Shown: piece after piece, positions 38,209 through 47,101 of the stretch
How the letters are laid out: every line of letters begins with the position of its first letter
How positions within the stretch are numbered: position 1 is the first letter of the stretch
Virus record (IMG/VR): IMGVR_UViG_3300028840_005521
Coordinates: 1-52,386 of that record
Direction: 5' to 3' (one strand)
Origin: a virus
DNA length: 52,386 bases
Notes under the pieces: generated by a model
What the model saw: only the letters and a program-made list of their open reading frames with translations
The model's database searches: none
What the model was told of the DNA's origin: nothing
Translations under genes and position numbers: made by a program

Positions 38209-38673
38209 ATGGCCGACCTGATAACAGAACTGGAGCTCAACGGCCTGCGAGAAGATTTCAACGAGATGATGGGGACTGCTGCGGGTCGGGACGCCAAGAT
38301 GACAATTGAGATCACTCGGGTGACCAGCAGCACAGTTGGTGAGATGGACGAAGACACGCTGCAGTACCCTGACGCTGTTCCCAGCATCATCTACAGCGGT
38401 GAGGCATACATCTCGCCCATTGTGTTCCGGCGCGACCGTCAAGAAATCGCAGGTGGAGAAACAGTGCGGATTCGTCAATACCGCTGCCTGCTGCCGTGGG
38501 ACGCCCCGAACATAGAACTCGATGATGTGGTGAAGATTCTCACCTCCTCCGATCCGCATTTTGCCGGCAGGATCCTTGACGTCACCGACGTCATGTTTGA
38601 GGCAGAACTAGCTGCACGCCGCATCACGCTGACCGACACTGGCGCATCGGACGGCAACACCGAGAACTGTTAG
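38209..38673 (+). CDS. Head-tail stopper protein (DUF6093-like)
   Basis: The 154-residue protein has an N-terminal helix and a beta domain (YSGEAYISPIVFRRDRQEIAGG, RIRQYRCLLPWDAP, DDVVKILTSSDPHFAGR) typical of stopper/closure proteins, ending RRITLTD. Its position fits. The family name is from pattern memory. Confidence 0.68.
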   Translation: MADLITELELNGLREDFNEMMGTAAGRDAKMTIEITRVTSSTVGEMDEDTLQYPDAVPSIIYSGEAYISPIVFRRDRQEIAGGETVRIRQYRCLLPWDAPNIELDDVVKILTSSDPHFAGRILDVTDVMFEAELAARRITLTDTGASDGNTENC

Positions 38674-38682
38674 GGGGTAGCC

Positions 38683-39516
38683 GTGCCACCAGGCCAGCTC
38701 TCACTGTTCACAAGAGCTTCAGAAAACAAGCGAATAGCGAAGCAATCCGGGATGGCTCTCGAGATGACTATCCAGGGGGCGCTAACCACGTTCGAACACT
38801 TCGTTGTGTCGCCCGCCTATCTCGCTGCCGGATCCCAATCAGTCGTGCAAGTCACCGGCATCCTTCTCGCCGACTATGCCCGCGAGTTCCACCGTCCCAA
38901 CATCGACACGGGTGACACGTTCAACTCGATTGGGCCAAGCGACCGTGGCTCAGTGTTCATGGAGGCACCCGGCACCTACGCAGTTGATGTCGGCCCCCGC
39001 ACCCCGCAAGCCCTATTTCTCGAGTTCGGTTTCACTCATTGGAAATCCGGCAAGTTCATCCGTTACCCGTTCATGATTCCTGCCGCTGATCTGGTGGCAC
39101 CAATCTTCGCCGACGCGATGCTGCAAGTTGTTCAAGGCGTCGGTCGGCGCCGTTCATACACCAACCCGGTAGCGTCGGCGACAGGAACGATGGACAGTTT
39201 CCGCTCAAGCCTGTACTCGTTCTCGAAAGCGGCAGGTGACGTGCGAGTGCTTGGTTTCGGTGGATTGGCCGGTGCTCGAGGCGCTGCCCTTTCCACAGCC
39301 AAGATCCTCGGTGACGTTGAAGGTGTCATGAGGGCAGCACTATTTGCTCGTGTTTCCCGTCGTGTCGCCGGTAGGTTCGCCTCAGGCAGCCTCAGGGCCA
39401 GTGTCTCGGCAAACGTCGTTGGACCCAACACCCAGTTCGCATTAACCGGTGACCGTCTCCTCAGCCGGTTCACAGGCTTCGGTGTTGGGCGAGGATTTGG
39501 TAGCATCGGGCTGTAA
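38683..39516 (+). CDS. HK97 gp10-like neck protein with long C-terminal extension
   Basis: Residues about 50-145 follow the gp10 pattern: YAREFHRPNIDTGDTFNSIG ... YAVDVGPRTPQALFLEFG ... FIRYPFMIPAAD. An extra Gly/Ala/Ser/Arg-rich tail of about 120 residues follows. The GTG start is at 38683. It works in head-tail joining or tail completion. Confidence 0.78.
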   Translation: MPPGQLSLFTRASENKRIAKQSGMALEMTIQGALTTFEHFVVSPAYLAAGSQSVVQVTGILLADYAREFHRPNIDTGDTFNSIGPSDRGSVFMEAPGTYAVDVGPRTPQALFLEFGFTHWKSGKFIRYPFMIPAADLVAPIFADAMLQVVQGVGRRRSYTNPVASATGTMDSFRSSLYSFSKAAGDVRVLGFGGLAGARGAALSTAKILGDVEGVMRAALFARVSRRVAGRFASGSLRASVSANVVGPNTQFALTGDRLLSRFTGFGVGRGFGSIGL

Positions 39517-39528
39517 GGGAGCGACCAC

Positions 39529-39954
39529 ATGCCACGACCGAAAATCAAACCCATTGTGAAAGCCGTAGAGAACGTGCTGAGTGGTATCATGTTGGGCGGG
39601 AAGCAGATCCCGATAGGGTTAGGCGAAGCACCGGAATGCCCACCACCGTATCTCATCATCTCTTCCGGCACCCAGGGTGGATACACTGGACCGTGGACTG
39701 ATCCAGACGCTGACGCCAGCGACCGGATCCAAATCACTGCTGTGGGCATCTCCGATGAGACGTCGCTAGGGGCTTTAGACAAAGCCAGGGAACAGCTCAC
39801 TTTCGCCAACCTGGTAGCAGAAGGGATACCGGACCGGAAGATTCTCAGCGTAAATCTGAACCTGTCTCGCGGCGGGTTCGTTGAGCAGCGGGGAATTCCA
39901 GAGCCGCTATTCTCAAACGTCGATCAGTACTTGATCGCCACAACGCCCGGTTAG
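39529..39954 (+). CDS. Tail terminator protein
   Basis: The 141-residue protein (YLIISSGTQGGYTGPWTDPD, RIQITAVGISDETSLGALDKAR) has the usual size and sits between gp10-like and major tail genes, as tail terminators do. AAGGGAG precedes the ATG at 39529. Confidence 0.72.
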   Translation: MPRPKIKPIVKAVENVLSGIMLGGKQIPIGLGEAPECPPPYLIISSGTQGGYTGPWTDPDADASDRIQITAVGISDETSLGALDKAREQLTFANLVAEGIPDRKILSVNLNLSRGGFVEQRGIPEPLFSNVDQYLIATTPG

Positions 39955-39962
39955 GAGACACG

Positions 39963-40403
39963 ATGGCCGAAGAAGTATGGGTTGAGCACAAGGTTCTTGG
40001 CGGTGCGCCCCGCAAGGTCACGAAACAGGAATTCGAGAAACGCTTAGGGTCGAAAGGCTGGAGTCTTTGCAATCCAGTGCCGCGCAAAACCGTTCCTTCC
40101 TTCGGGGTTAGCGACGTGGAGGGGCAGCGCCGGGCAGAGTTGAAAGAAGCTCAGGAAGCGGCTCGCAACACTCCCGTGTTCGAACCGGGCGAGATACGAA
40201 GAATGGAGCTCAGGCTGAAACAGGATCAGCTACCCTCGTTCGACCCGGCCGCTGAGCGACGGGCCGAGTTGCAAGCCAACAATCTCGAACGAGTGTTGGA
40301 AGATCTGGTTGTAGAAGCGGAAGCTGTTGACCTGGAAGAAGAGGTCGAGATCATTTTCGAACCTGACCCGGAGCTGCTGTCTGGCGAAGAGCTTGACGAA
40401 TAA
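39963..40403 (+). CDS. Charged protein next to the tail tube gene, 146 aa
   Basis: The N-terminus (VWVEHKVLGGAPRKVTKQEFE) is a small beta domain; the rest is a highly charged helix with an acidic tail. It lies just before the major tail protein. The function is unknown; a tail assembly helper is possible. Confidence 0.6.
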   Translation: MAEEVWVEHKVLGGAPRKVTKQEFEKRLGSKGWSLCNPVPRKTVPSFGVSDVEGQRRAELKEAQEAARNTPVFEPGEIRRMELRLKQDQLPSFDPAAERRAELQANNLERVLEDLVVEAEAVDLEEEVEIIFEPDPELLSGEELDE

Positions 40404-40464
40404 TTCCCCCTGTAGCAAGATTTTCCAGTATGCTCCCCTGAGAGCCAACGCCAAGGAGTAACTG

Positions 40465-40953
40465 ATGGCCCGAATAACCCCAGATGGGTATACCAAGGTT
40501 CACGTCGTCGACACGATTTCTTCGCTTGCCGCACCCACGGAAGCTGAGATCGCTGCCGGCACCGAAGTCACCCCGTTTCTCACCCCAGCTGGGCTGGACA
40601 CCCCCGAAGAAGGAACCGACGCCGACTCGAGCGACCTGAGTTCGGCTCGGGACAAGTCCATCCCGGCAACAATCGGTGGTGTGATCACCGGAGAGTTTTA
40701 CCGTGACGACGGGACAGGTGGCACAACCGACGACGCATGGACCGCTATGCCTCGCCTCAAGATCACGCACCTTGTCATCGCAAGGTTCGGTGGTTCAGAC
40801 ACCGACAACGCCATTCAGGCCACAGACAGCGTTGAGGTTTGGCCGGTGCGTGTATCGCAGCGTTCCAACTCTCGTCTTGCCCGTGGCGATGCCCTGCGTT
40901 TCACCGTCAACTTCGCCCTCAGGGACGACCCGGTAGACGGCACGGTTGCCTAG
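40465..40953 (+). CDS. Major tail tube protein
   Basis: The 162-residue beta-rich protein (VHVVDTISSLAAPTEAEIAAG, LTPAGLDTPEEG, IPATIGGVITGEFYRDDG, LRFTVNFAL) has the composition and position of actinophage major tail proteins. AAGGAG lies 6 nt before the ATG at 40465, and a terminator follows before the chaperone genes, as usual for this highly expressed gene. Confidence 0.83.
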   Translation: MARITPDGYTKVHVVDTISSLAAPTEAEIAAGTEVTPFLTPAGLDTPEEGTDADSSDLSSARDKSIPATIGGVITGEFYRDDGTGGTTDDAWTAMPRLKITHLVIARFGGSDTDNAIQATDSVEVWPVRVSQRSNSRLARGDALRFTVNFALRDDPVDGTVA

Positions 40954-41025
40954 AACTGGATACCTGTACGTCGGGTTCCGCCACTCTCTGAGTCTATTCG
41001 GAACCATCAGGCGCAGGCTCCACGA

Positions 41026-41053
41026 CCAGACCCGCTATACTCGGCGGGTCTGG
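41026..41053 (+). terminator. Terminator after the major tail gene
   Basis: CCAGACCCGC (41026-41035) pairs with 41044-41053 around an 8-nt loop, followed by TTTGCGT. It probably limits read-through from the tail tube gene into the chaperone genes. Confidence 0.68.
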
Positions 41054-41075
41054 TTTGCGTATGACAGGAGATGCA

Positions 41076-41702
41076 ATGGATCCAACAAGTGATGAAGCGG
41101 GCATGGAAGCTACTTTCGATAAGCCAACAACAATGGCCGAGATCTTGGCGGCGAAGAAACGCATTGTGAAAACGGTCCAAATCCAACTTGACAGCGGGAT
41201 TGCTTTGCGGTTGGAGGAACTGCAGGAACAAAGGGCGCAAGCGGTCAGGGACGACCGGCGCATGAACCGCAACCCGCTGGCCCCCGGGATCGAGCGGCAA
41301 ATCGAGGAACTCACAGAGCAGGCTCGAGACACCGTTGTTGAGTTCAAATTTGGGTCGATTGGCCGGGCCGCTTTCGAAAAGCTGATGCGCGCTCACAAGC
41401 CCGACCAGGAAGACAAGAAGGAAGGCAGCGTGTTCAACACGAAGACCTTCCCGCCGATTTTGGTGGCCGCCACGTCGATCGAACCAGAGATCAACGAAGA
41501 GCAAGCCAAGCAGATGTTCAACAGCCCCGAATGGAACCAGGGCGAGTTGCTGAAGTTGTTCACGGCGGCGATGCTTGCCAATTCGGAATCCCCTGATATC
41601 CCTTTATCCAACAGCGGCTCCGAACCGATGCCCGCTATCGAGCTGAAGTCCAATTCTGCGTCGACAGCGGAATCCCCTACTCCCACTTCCTCGGACGAGT
41701 AA
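41076..41702 (+). CDS. Tail assembly chaperone, short form (gpG-like)
   Basis: The 208-residue protein is helical, with the pattern VFNTKTFPPILVAATSIEPE ... EWNQGELLKLFTAAMLAN typical of the first tail assembly chaperone, and ends in a Ser/Pro-rich tail. AGGAG lies 6 nt before the ATG at 41076. A slippery heptamer in frame at 41600-41606 allows a longer product. It works with the tape measure protein during tail assembly. Confidence 0.88.
   Translation: MDPTSDEAGMEATFDKPTTMAEILAAKKRIVKTVQIQLDSGIALRLEELQEQRAQAVRDDRRMNRNPLAPGIERQIEELTEQARDTVVEFKFGSIGRAAFEKLMRAHKPDQEDKKEGSVFNTKTFPPILVAATSIEPEINEEQAKQMFNSPEWNQGELLKLFTAAMLANSESPDIPLSNSGSEPMPAIELKSNSASTAESPTPTSSDE
41600..41606 (+). promoter_or_regulatory. 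-1 frameshift slippery site CCCTTTA
   Basis: CCCTTTA fits XXXYYYZ and is in the zero frame as C CCT TTA (codons at 41601 and 41604). The -1 frame is open from a TGA just upstream (41595) to 41986, so slippage must occur here or slightly later. Confidence 0.85.
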
Positions 41703-41986
41703 TCGCACCCGGCGAAGAGTTCTGGACTGAGCGTGACAGAGAAATCGTTGTAGCTTGGTTCGCCGAGAAGAACCAGGAGTGTCCCCGGTGTGGTACCAGG
41801 ACGGAAGAGTGGGACGAAGACTACGACGCCTACGTTGCTGAAGGCAGGCGTTGCCTTGGGTGCGAGAAGATCGAATTCGAGCTTGAATCGTGGCGTGACG
41901 AAGGCAACCCTCGAGGCATCTCTGTTCGCCTTGTTCGCCCAGATCAGCAAATAAGGCCTACAATTCCCCCAGCATCTTCCAAATAA
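41606..41986 (+). CDS. Tail assembly chaperone, frameshift extension (gpT-like)
   Basis: After -1 slippage at 41600-41606 the product gains 126 residues, giving about 303 in all. The extension has VDSGIPYSHFLGRVIAPGEE, a zinc ribbon ECPRCGTRTEEW ... RCLGCEKIEFE, and RGISVRLVRPDQ, the well-known shape of actinophage gpT. It has no ribosome site or start codon of its own. It ends 16 nt before the tape measure gene. Confidence 0.88.
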   Translation: MQQRLRTDARYRAEVQFCVDSGIPYSHFLGRVIAPGEEFWTERDREIVVAWFAEKNQECPRCGTRTEEWDEDYDAYVAEGRRCLGCEKIEFELESWRDEGNPRGISVRLVRPDQQIRPTIPPASSK

Positions 41987-42002
41987 CTGAGAGGGGCCGT
42001 CC

Positions 42003-45000
42003 GTGGCCGATCAGACCATTACCATACGCGTTAATGCGATCACAGGCCAAGCCCAAGCCCAACTTCTCGCAGTAGGCAAATCCACCGGCCAGATGGTCGG
42101 CCGAATGGACACTGCCGCCAGATCCGCCCAAGCCAAGATGCAGGCTTTCGGCTCTGCAGCTGCCACCTTCGGTAAAGTAGTGACCCTGGGTGTTGCTGGC
42201 GGGCTTGCGCTGTCTGCGAAAGCTGCCATCGATTTCGAATCGTCATTCACCGGTGTGAGGAAAACACTCGACGCGACCGAACCGCAGTTTCAGAAACTGA
42301 GCGACGGGATCCGGGACCTAGCCAAAGAAATCCCAGTTAGCGTGAACGAGCTCAATCGGATTGCCGAATTGGGAGGTCAGCTCGGCATCTCGGTGGGTGG
42401 TATCGAAGGCTTCACTGAAACCATTGCAAAAGTCGGGGCGACCACCACTGTCGCTGCAGACGAAGCGGCGATTTCGTTTGCCCGGATAGCCAACATCCTT
42501 GGGCTGGGTGAAAACCAATTCAGCCAACTCGGGTCCTCGCTAGTGGATCTGGGCAACAACTTCGCTACAACTGAAGACCAGATCCTCACTTTTGCTCTCC
42601 GCATTGCCCCGGTGGGCCAAACCGTCGGATTGACCGCCGACCAGGTGTTGGCATTAGCCACTGCGTTCTCGTCTGTTGGTGTGCCGGCTGAGCGTGGCGG
42701 AACTGCGGTGCAAAGAACATTCATCGAGATCGCTCGGGCAGTGCAAGAGGGTGGTGCAACTCTTGACACCTTTGCAGAGGTCGCGGGTGTCACTGTCGGA
42801 GAATTCTCTGAGCTGTTTGAAAGCGATGCAGCCGCAGCCCTCGATTTGTTCCTCATCGGGTTGGGTCAAGTTGCTGCTGCCGGGGGGAACGTATTTGATG
42901 TGCTCGACCGGGTGAATCTTGGCAACCAGCGAACAGTGCAAGCGTTGCTTGCTGTCGCCAACTCGAGCGGCATTCTCACCGAAGCGTTAGAAACCGGTGC
43001 TTCAGCATTCAACGAATACGATGCCCTGACCGAAGAGTTCGACAAACGCCTCGAGACGACTGCCAGCAAGCTCACAATCGCCAAGAACCAGATCGTCGAC
43101 TTGGGTATCGAGATCGGGACCACATTGCTGCCACTGATCGGAGACGCAGCCGAGAAGTTCCAAGACTTCGCTGCTGGCATCGGGGCTGTCGACGGACCGG
43201 CCCGAGCCTTGCTAAAGATACTTGCAGCGTTGATACCGGCACTGACCATCTCTGGGATAGCTGGCAGCAAGCTCACAAAGATCTTCGGAGTGTTCCTGCC
43301 AAATGCTTTCAAGGGCGCCACCGCCAGTGCAGCACTTCTCCGGGGAGCTCTCGGGTTCGGCTTCCTCGCAGCTGTCGGCGCAGTGGTGAAGATCATAACC
43401 GATATCGGCACAGCAGCCAGAGAGTCGAGCCAACGCGTCGATGATCTGGCCGAAGCTGTTGCGAACGTTGGGTCTTCGAACGTCCGTGACTTGATTATTG
43501 GTGGGTTGGGCGAGAAAGACCGGAAGCTGCTTGACGATCTGGGCATCAGTTACAAAGTGTTCGCTGATGCTGTGCTCGGCAACGAAGTCGCACAGAAAAT
43601 CCTCGAAGACTTCCTGGTGATCGAAGACTCAACTGGTGCCTATCTCGAAACAGCAGACAAAGCGATCCAGTTGCAGAGCTTGTTGACGGAACGCACCGAC
43701 GAGTACACAGCGGCTTTGGAGCGGCAACGCCAGGCGGCGGCTCAGGAGGTGGAGCAAGCGAATTTGGAAGCCATCGCGGAGGGCTACGAATCGATCGACG
43801 AGAAGATGCGCGAAGAAGCACTGATGAACGCGGCATCTGGGATTACGGAAATTGGCGATGCTGCGGACTATACGGCTGACGAGTTGGACGAACTCGCTGA
43901 CCAAATGGAAGACGCCTTTGACGAGTTCGATTCGATTATTGACGCTTCCGACAATTTCATCGATTCGATTGTCAACCTGGCAGAAGCCCAGGCCGAACTC
44001 AACGACACTACTGAACCCACTTTCGAACAGCTTCAGGCAGTGAGGGGCGCATTCACCGATCTAACCCGGGCTGCTCGAGACCTCGGCCCCGAAGGCATCC
44101 AACCAGCCATTGCCCAGCTCGACCAGATGTTGCTTCTTGGTCTCTTAAACGAGGAGCAGTACCTCGAGTTCTTGAACATCCTGCTCACGATGCAGCCAGT
44201 GGCTAACGCCTTCGCTGGTGGTGCCGATTTGATCGTAGGCAACATGGACGCTGTGGCCGGTGCCGCAGAAATCGCTGGTGTCTCTGTTTCCGAATTCATC
44301 AACTTGCTACTCGGCCTCGACGCAGCCATGTTGGGAACAATCCAGAACGCCGGCAACTTCGCGGCAGCAATCGGGTTAGCCAACCGGGCTGTGCAGTCGG
44401 GTCTCGGCACCACCGTTTTCGGAGCTATCGCTGAAGACCTCGGCACCGACATCAGGTTGGTGGATCAGATAGCTCGCCGCATCCAGGAACTCGAAAGTGG
44501 TTTCGTATCTATCGGTGGCGACATCGCAACGGCTATTGGCACAGGGATTCGCGGTGGCGGTGGCGGTGGCGGTGGCGGTGGGGCTGGCCCCATCGAAGAG
44601 GCCGTTGAGGATGAACTCGAGGCAGCGTTAGAACTAATCCAGAGCCAACTCGACGCGTTCCGTGGGGCCATCGACGCCAACAGGGACTACATCAAGAGCA
44701 TTCAGGAACTCAAAGACGCTGAGGAAGAGCTGGCCGAGCTCAGACGGGAACAAGCCGACCTCCCGGACCAGATAGCCGAAGCTGAAGAACGGTTGCAAAG
44801 AGCGCGGGAGGATGCGGCTCGTGTCACTTTGGATGAGCAACTGGCAATCGAGATCGCTGAGGAAAACCTTGCCAGAGCGCAACTGGCTTATGCGCAGGGG
44901 CGTATATCTCTCACCGAACTGCAGATAGCAGAACGTGAACTCGAAGAAGCCCGAGCTGACGCCACTGGGCCAACCGATGAAGTAGCCGAAGCTGAGGAAG

Positions 45001-45740
45001 AGCTTGAAGATCTGCGGCAAAGAGAAATCGAGATTGCCGAAGACCTCGCCGACGCTGAACTTGCCCTACTTGATGCCCAGCTGGCCCTTATCGACGCTCA
45101 AATAGATCTCGTTAATGCCGGTAGGGACTTCAACGAACTGGGAAGAGACGGTATCGACATCTTCAGGGCATTGGCAGAAGAGGTCGGGCTGACGGCAGAA
45201 GCTATTGAACGCCTGATCGAACTAGGCCTCGGGGTCGAAGATGTGGACTCGGTTCTTGGAGGTCGGCTGATACCGGCAATATCAGGAGGGGACGAAGATG
45301 ATGGCGCCCCAACTGATCCGTCATCTCGCACCTACACAGTCAAAGCCGGCGACACGCTCGGAGCCATAGCCGCACGCCTGGGCACGTCAGTGAGCAACCT
45401 GGTTGCTCTCAACGGCACCGTATACAACTCACTATCAGGTGTCTCGAGATCACTTGACCCGGATCTCATTTACCCAGGCGACATTCTCAAATACGCTTTG
45501 GGTGGAGTGGTGCCCGGGATGCTCGGGCAGCCCCAGCTCGCTATTGTGCATGGCGGCGAACAGATCCTTTCCCCATCAGCGACTCGGCGCCAACATCAAC
45601 TAGAATCCCAGCCCATAATGATCGAGAACCTGAATTTGCAGGGAGTGTTTGACCCAACTCGACCCCAAGAGTGGGCCCGGATCATGCGAGCAGTGAGAAA
45701 CGACCTGGAATATGACAGACGGTCACGAGGGGGCAGATAA
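42003..45740 (+). CDS. Tape measure protein with C-terminal LysM domain
   Basis: The 1,245-residue protein is the largest in the genome. It has a PhageMin_Tail-type N-terminal third (AKEIPVSVNELNRIAELGGQLG), several hydrophobic helices (about 395-475), a Gly-rich hinge (about 848-858), a long coiled coil (about 865-1060) and a LysM domain near 1105-1165 (YTVKAGDTLGAIAARLGTSV...IYPGDIL). The length would set a tail of roughly 185 nm. LysM binds peptidoglycan and may help the tail pass the wall. The start is GTG 42003. Confidence 0.93.
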   Translation: MADQTITIRVNAITGQAQAQLLAVGKSTGQMVGRMDTAARSAQAKMQAFGSAAATFGKVVTLGVAGGLALSAKAAIDFESSFTGVRKTLDATEPQFQKLSDGIRDLAKEIPVSVNELNRIAELGGQLGISVGGIEGFTETIAKVGATTTVAADEAAISFARIANILGLGENQFSQLGSSLVDLGNNFATTEDQILTFALRIAPVGQTVGLTADQVLALATAFSSVGVPAERGGTAVQRTFIEIARAVQEGGATLDTFAEVAGVTVGEFSELFESDAAAALDLFLIGLGQVAAAGGNVFDVLDRVNLGNQRTVQALLAVANSSGILTEALETGASAFNEYDALTEEFDKRLETTASKLTIAKNQIVDLGIEIGTTLLPLIGDAAEKFQDFAAGIGAVDGPARALLKILAALIPALTISGIAGSKLTKIFGVFLPNAFKGATASAALLRGALGFGFLAAVGAVVKIITDIGTAARESSQRVDDLAEAVANVGSSNVRDLIIGGLGEKDRKLLDDLGISYKVFADAVLGNEVAQKILEDFLVIEDSTGAYLETADKAIQLQSLLTERTDEYTAALERQRQAAAQEVEQANLEAIAEGYESIDEKMREEALMNAASGITEIGDAADYTADELDELADQMEDAFDEFDSIIDASDNFIDSIVNLAEAQAELNDTTEPTFEQLQAVRGAFTDLTRAARDLGPEGIQPAIAQLDQMLLLGLLNEEQYLEFLNILLTMQPVANAFAGGADLIVGNMDAVAGAAEIAGVSVSEFINLLLGLDAAMLGTIQNAGNFAAAIGLANRAVQSGLGTTVFGAIAEDLGTDIRLVDQIARRIQELESGFVSIGGDIATAIGTGIRGGGGGGGGGGAGPIEEAVEDELEAALELIQSQLDAFRGAIDANRDYIKSIQELKDAEEELAELRREQADLPDQIAEAEERLQRAREDAARVTLDEQLAIEIAEENLARAQLAYAQGRISLTELQIAERELEEARADATGPTDEVAEAEEELEDLRQREIEIAEDLADAELALLDAQLALIDAQIDLVNAGRDFNELGRDGIDIFRALAEEVGLTAEAIERLIELGLGVEDVDSVLGGRLIPAISGGDEDDGAPTDPSSRTYTVKAGDTLGAIAARLGTSVSNLVALNGTVYNSLSGVSRSLDPDLIYPGDILKYALGGVVPGMLGQPQLAIVHGGEQILSPSATRRQHQLESQPIMIENLNLQGVFDPTRPQEWARIMRAVRNDLEYDRRSRGGR

Positions 45741-47101
45741 TGGGTGTACTCGAAGTGGGCCGCTGGGGTAGGGATGTCTTAACCACCGATCCTTCCAACA
45801 TGTCGTTCCGGGTTAGTGGTGACGACGAGGTTGTGAACATTAATGGATTCATCAAAGACACATCGTCATTGGCGGATGCTTTGACACTGCGGGACCAGCT
45901 GGTCGGGCAAGTCAAGTCGACTCGACGGATAGGGCTAGTCGACGTTCATTCCGACGTCGACGACACTATTGACGGGTTCTACATTCTTGAGAGTGCCTCG
46001 ATGAATGTGGAACGCAGTTTGGGATCGCTGATCGACAAGGGTTTCATCCCATACCAAATGTCACTGAGGAAACTCAATACGAACTTGTTCGAATCGGTAG
46101 TTAGCGGGGCGAAACTTGGCGGTTATACCAACGGCGACCCATTCGTTGCGCCGCCGACGGGCATGGAGGTAGTGAACCCTGAATCGTCTCTAGTTTCCGG
46201 ATCCACATACTTCAACAATGTGGCACGACCCGTCGAACCAGTAGCCGATTCTGACACCTCGATGCAGGTGCTTTACAACATCAACGCCCCTGGATCCGCT
46301 CTTCCAATCGCCCCATCATGGTATTGCTCGCCGCGATTGTTCGCTGGCGGAGCGGTAACTTTCAAGCTCGACGGCAAAGTAGTGTCCGGCCTTACCACCT
46401 ATCACAACAAGACCACTAGCTTCTCGGGCGTTACTGGCGATCCGCTCGAGGACGACGACTGGGAACTTTCTAATGGCATTATTCGTATTGTTGGGGCTGC
46501 CGATACGACAGCAGTGTTCGCTATTGAACTGTACGAAGGAACTGGTAATGGTTGGACTTCATCAGAAGAATTCGGGCTGACATCAACAGCTACCACCGTG
46601 ATTACTCATCAGCCGTGGGAGTACCTTACGGTCTTGCGGAACGATTACGAAGCTGTGACGGTCCGGTTTGTCAACCGCCATGAGATAGGTGGGTTAAGCA
46701 TCGCTAAGCGCCGCATCCTGGACTTGAACCTTCGACGTGGCTCAAGGTTCGCAACTCTCAGATCGCAGCTTCACGTCACCAGTTCTAATGGCGGTCTTGA
46801 GCACGCCACCGGATCTGCGGCTACTGATCCTTCCGGTTCAGAACCCAATTTCATTGAACGCTCAACGAACGACGCGAGTGGCAATCGGTGGGCTATGGGG
46901 GGCGGTGGAACCACCGATCTCGTTAATGGTGGCTTGGTGCAAAATGCCCCATACCATGTTCCGTTTGAAGGCTGGATCGGATATGTCCTTGATGGTTCCT
47001 CCGCGATAACCGGCGACACGTCAACCAATCTTGATGCTCAGTTCTCTTTTCCGATACACGAACGCGTCCTTCCTGTGGTTCCTGGTGGGGTGCTAGTGTG
47101 A
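45740..47101 (+). CDS. Distal tail/minor tail protein, 453 aa
   Basis: It follows the tape measure gene by a 1-nt overlap. The N-terminal 120 residues (NINGFIKDTSSLADALTLRDQL, FYILESASMNVERSLG) look like a distal tail protein; the middle holds a lectin-like beta domain. It probably forms the tail-tip ring that receives the later minor tail proteins. Confidence 0.75.
   Translation: MGVLEVGRWGRDVLTTDPSNMSFRVSGDDEVVNINGFIKDTSSLADALTLRDQLVGQVKSTRRIGLVDVHSDVDDTIDGFYILESASMNVERSLGSLIDKGFIPYQMSLRKLNTNLFESVVSGAKLGGYTNGDPFVAPPTGMEVVNPESSLVSGSTYFNNVARPVEPVADSDTSMQVLYNINAPGSALPIAPSWYCSPRLFAGGAVTFKLDGKVVSGLTTYHNKTTSFSGVTGDPLEDDDWELSNGIIRIVGAADTTAVFAIELYEGTGNGWTSSEEFGLTSTATTVITHQPWEYLTVLRNDYEAVTVRFVNRHEIGGLSIAKRRILDLNLRRGSRFATLRSQLHVTSSNGGLEHATGSAATDPSGSEPNFIERSTNDASGNRWAMGGGGTTDLVNGGLVQNAPYHVPFEGWIGYVLDGSSAITGDTSTNLDAQFSFPIHERVLPVVPGGVLV

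Noticed and set aside
44548-44590. GGTGGC repeats as a structural DNA element
   Set aside because: They are in-frame glycine codons of the tape measure hinge.
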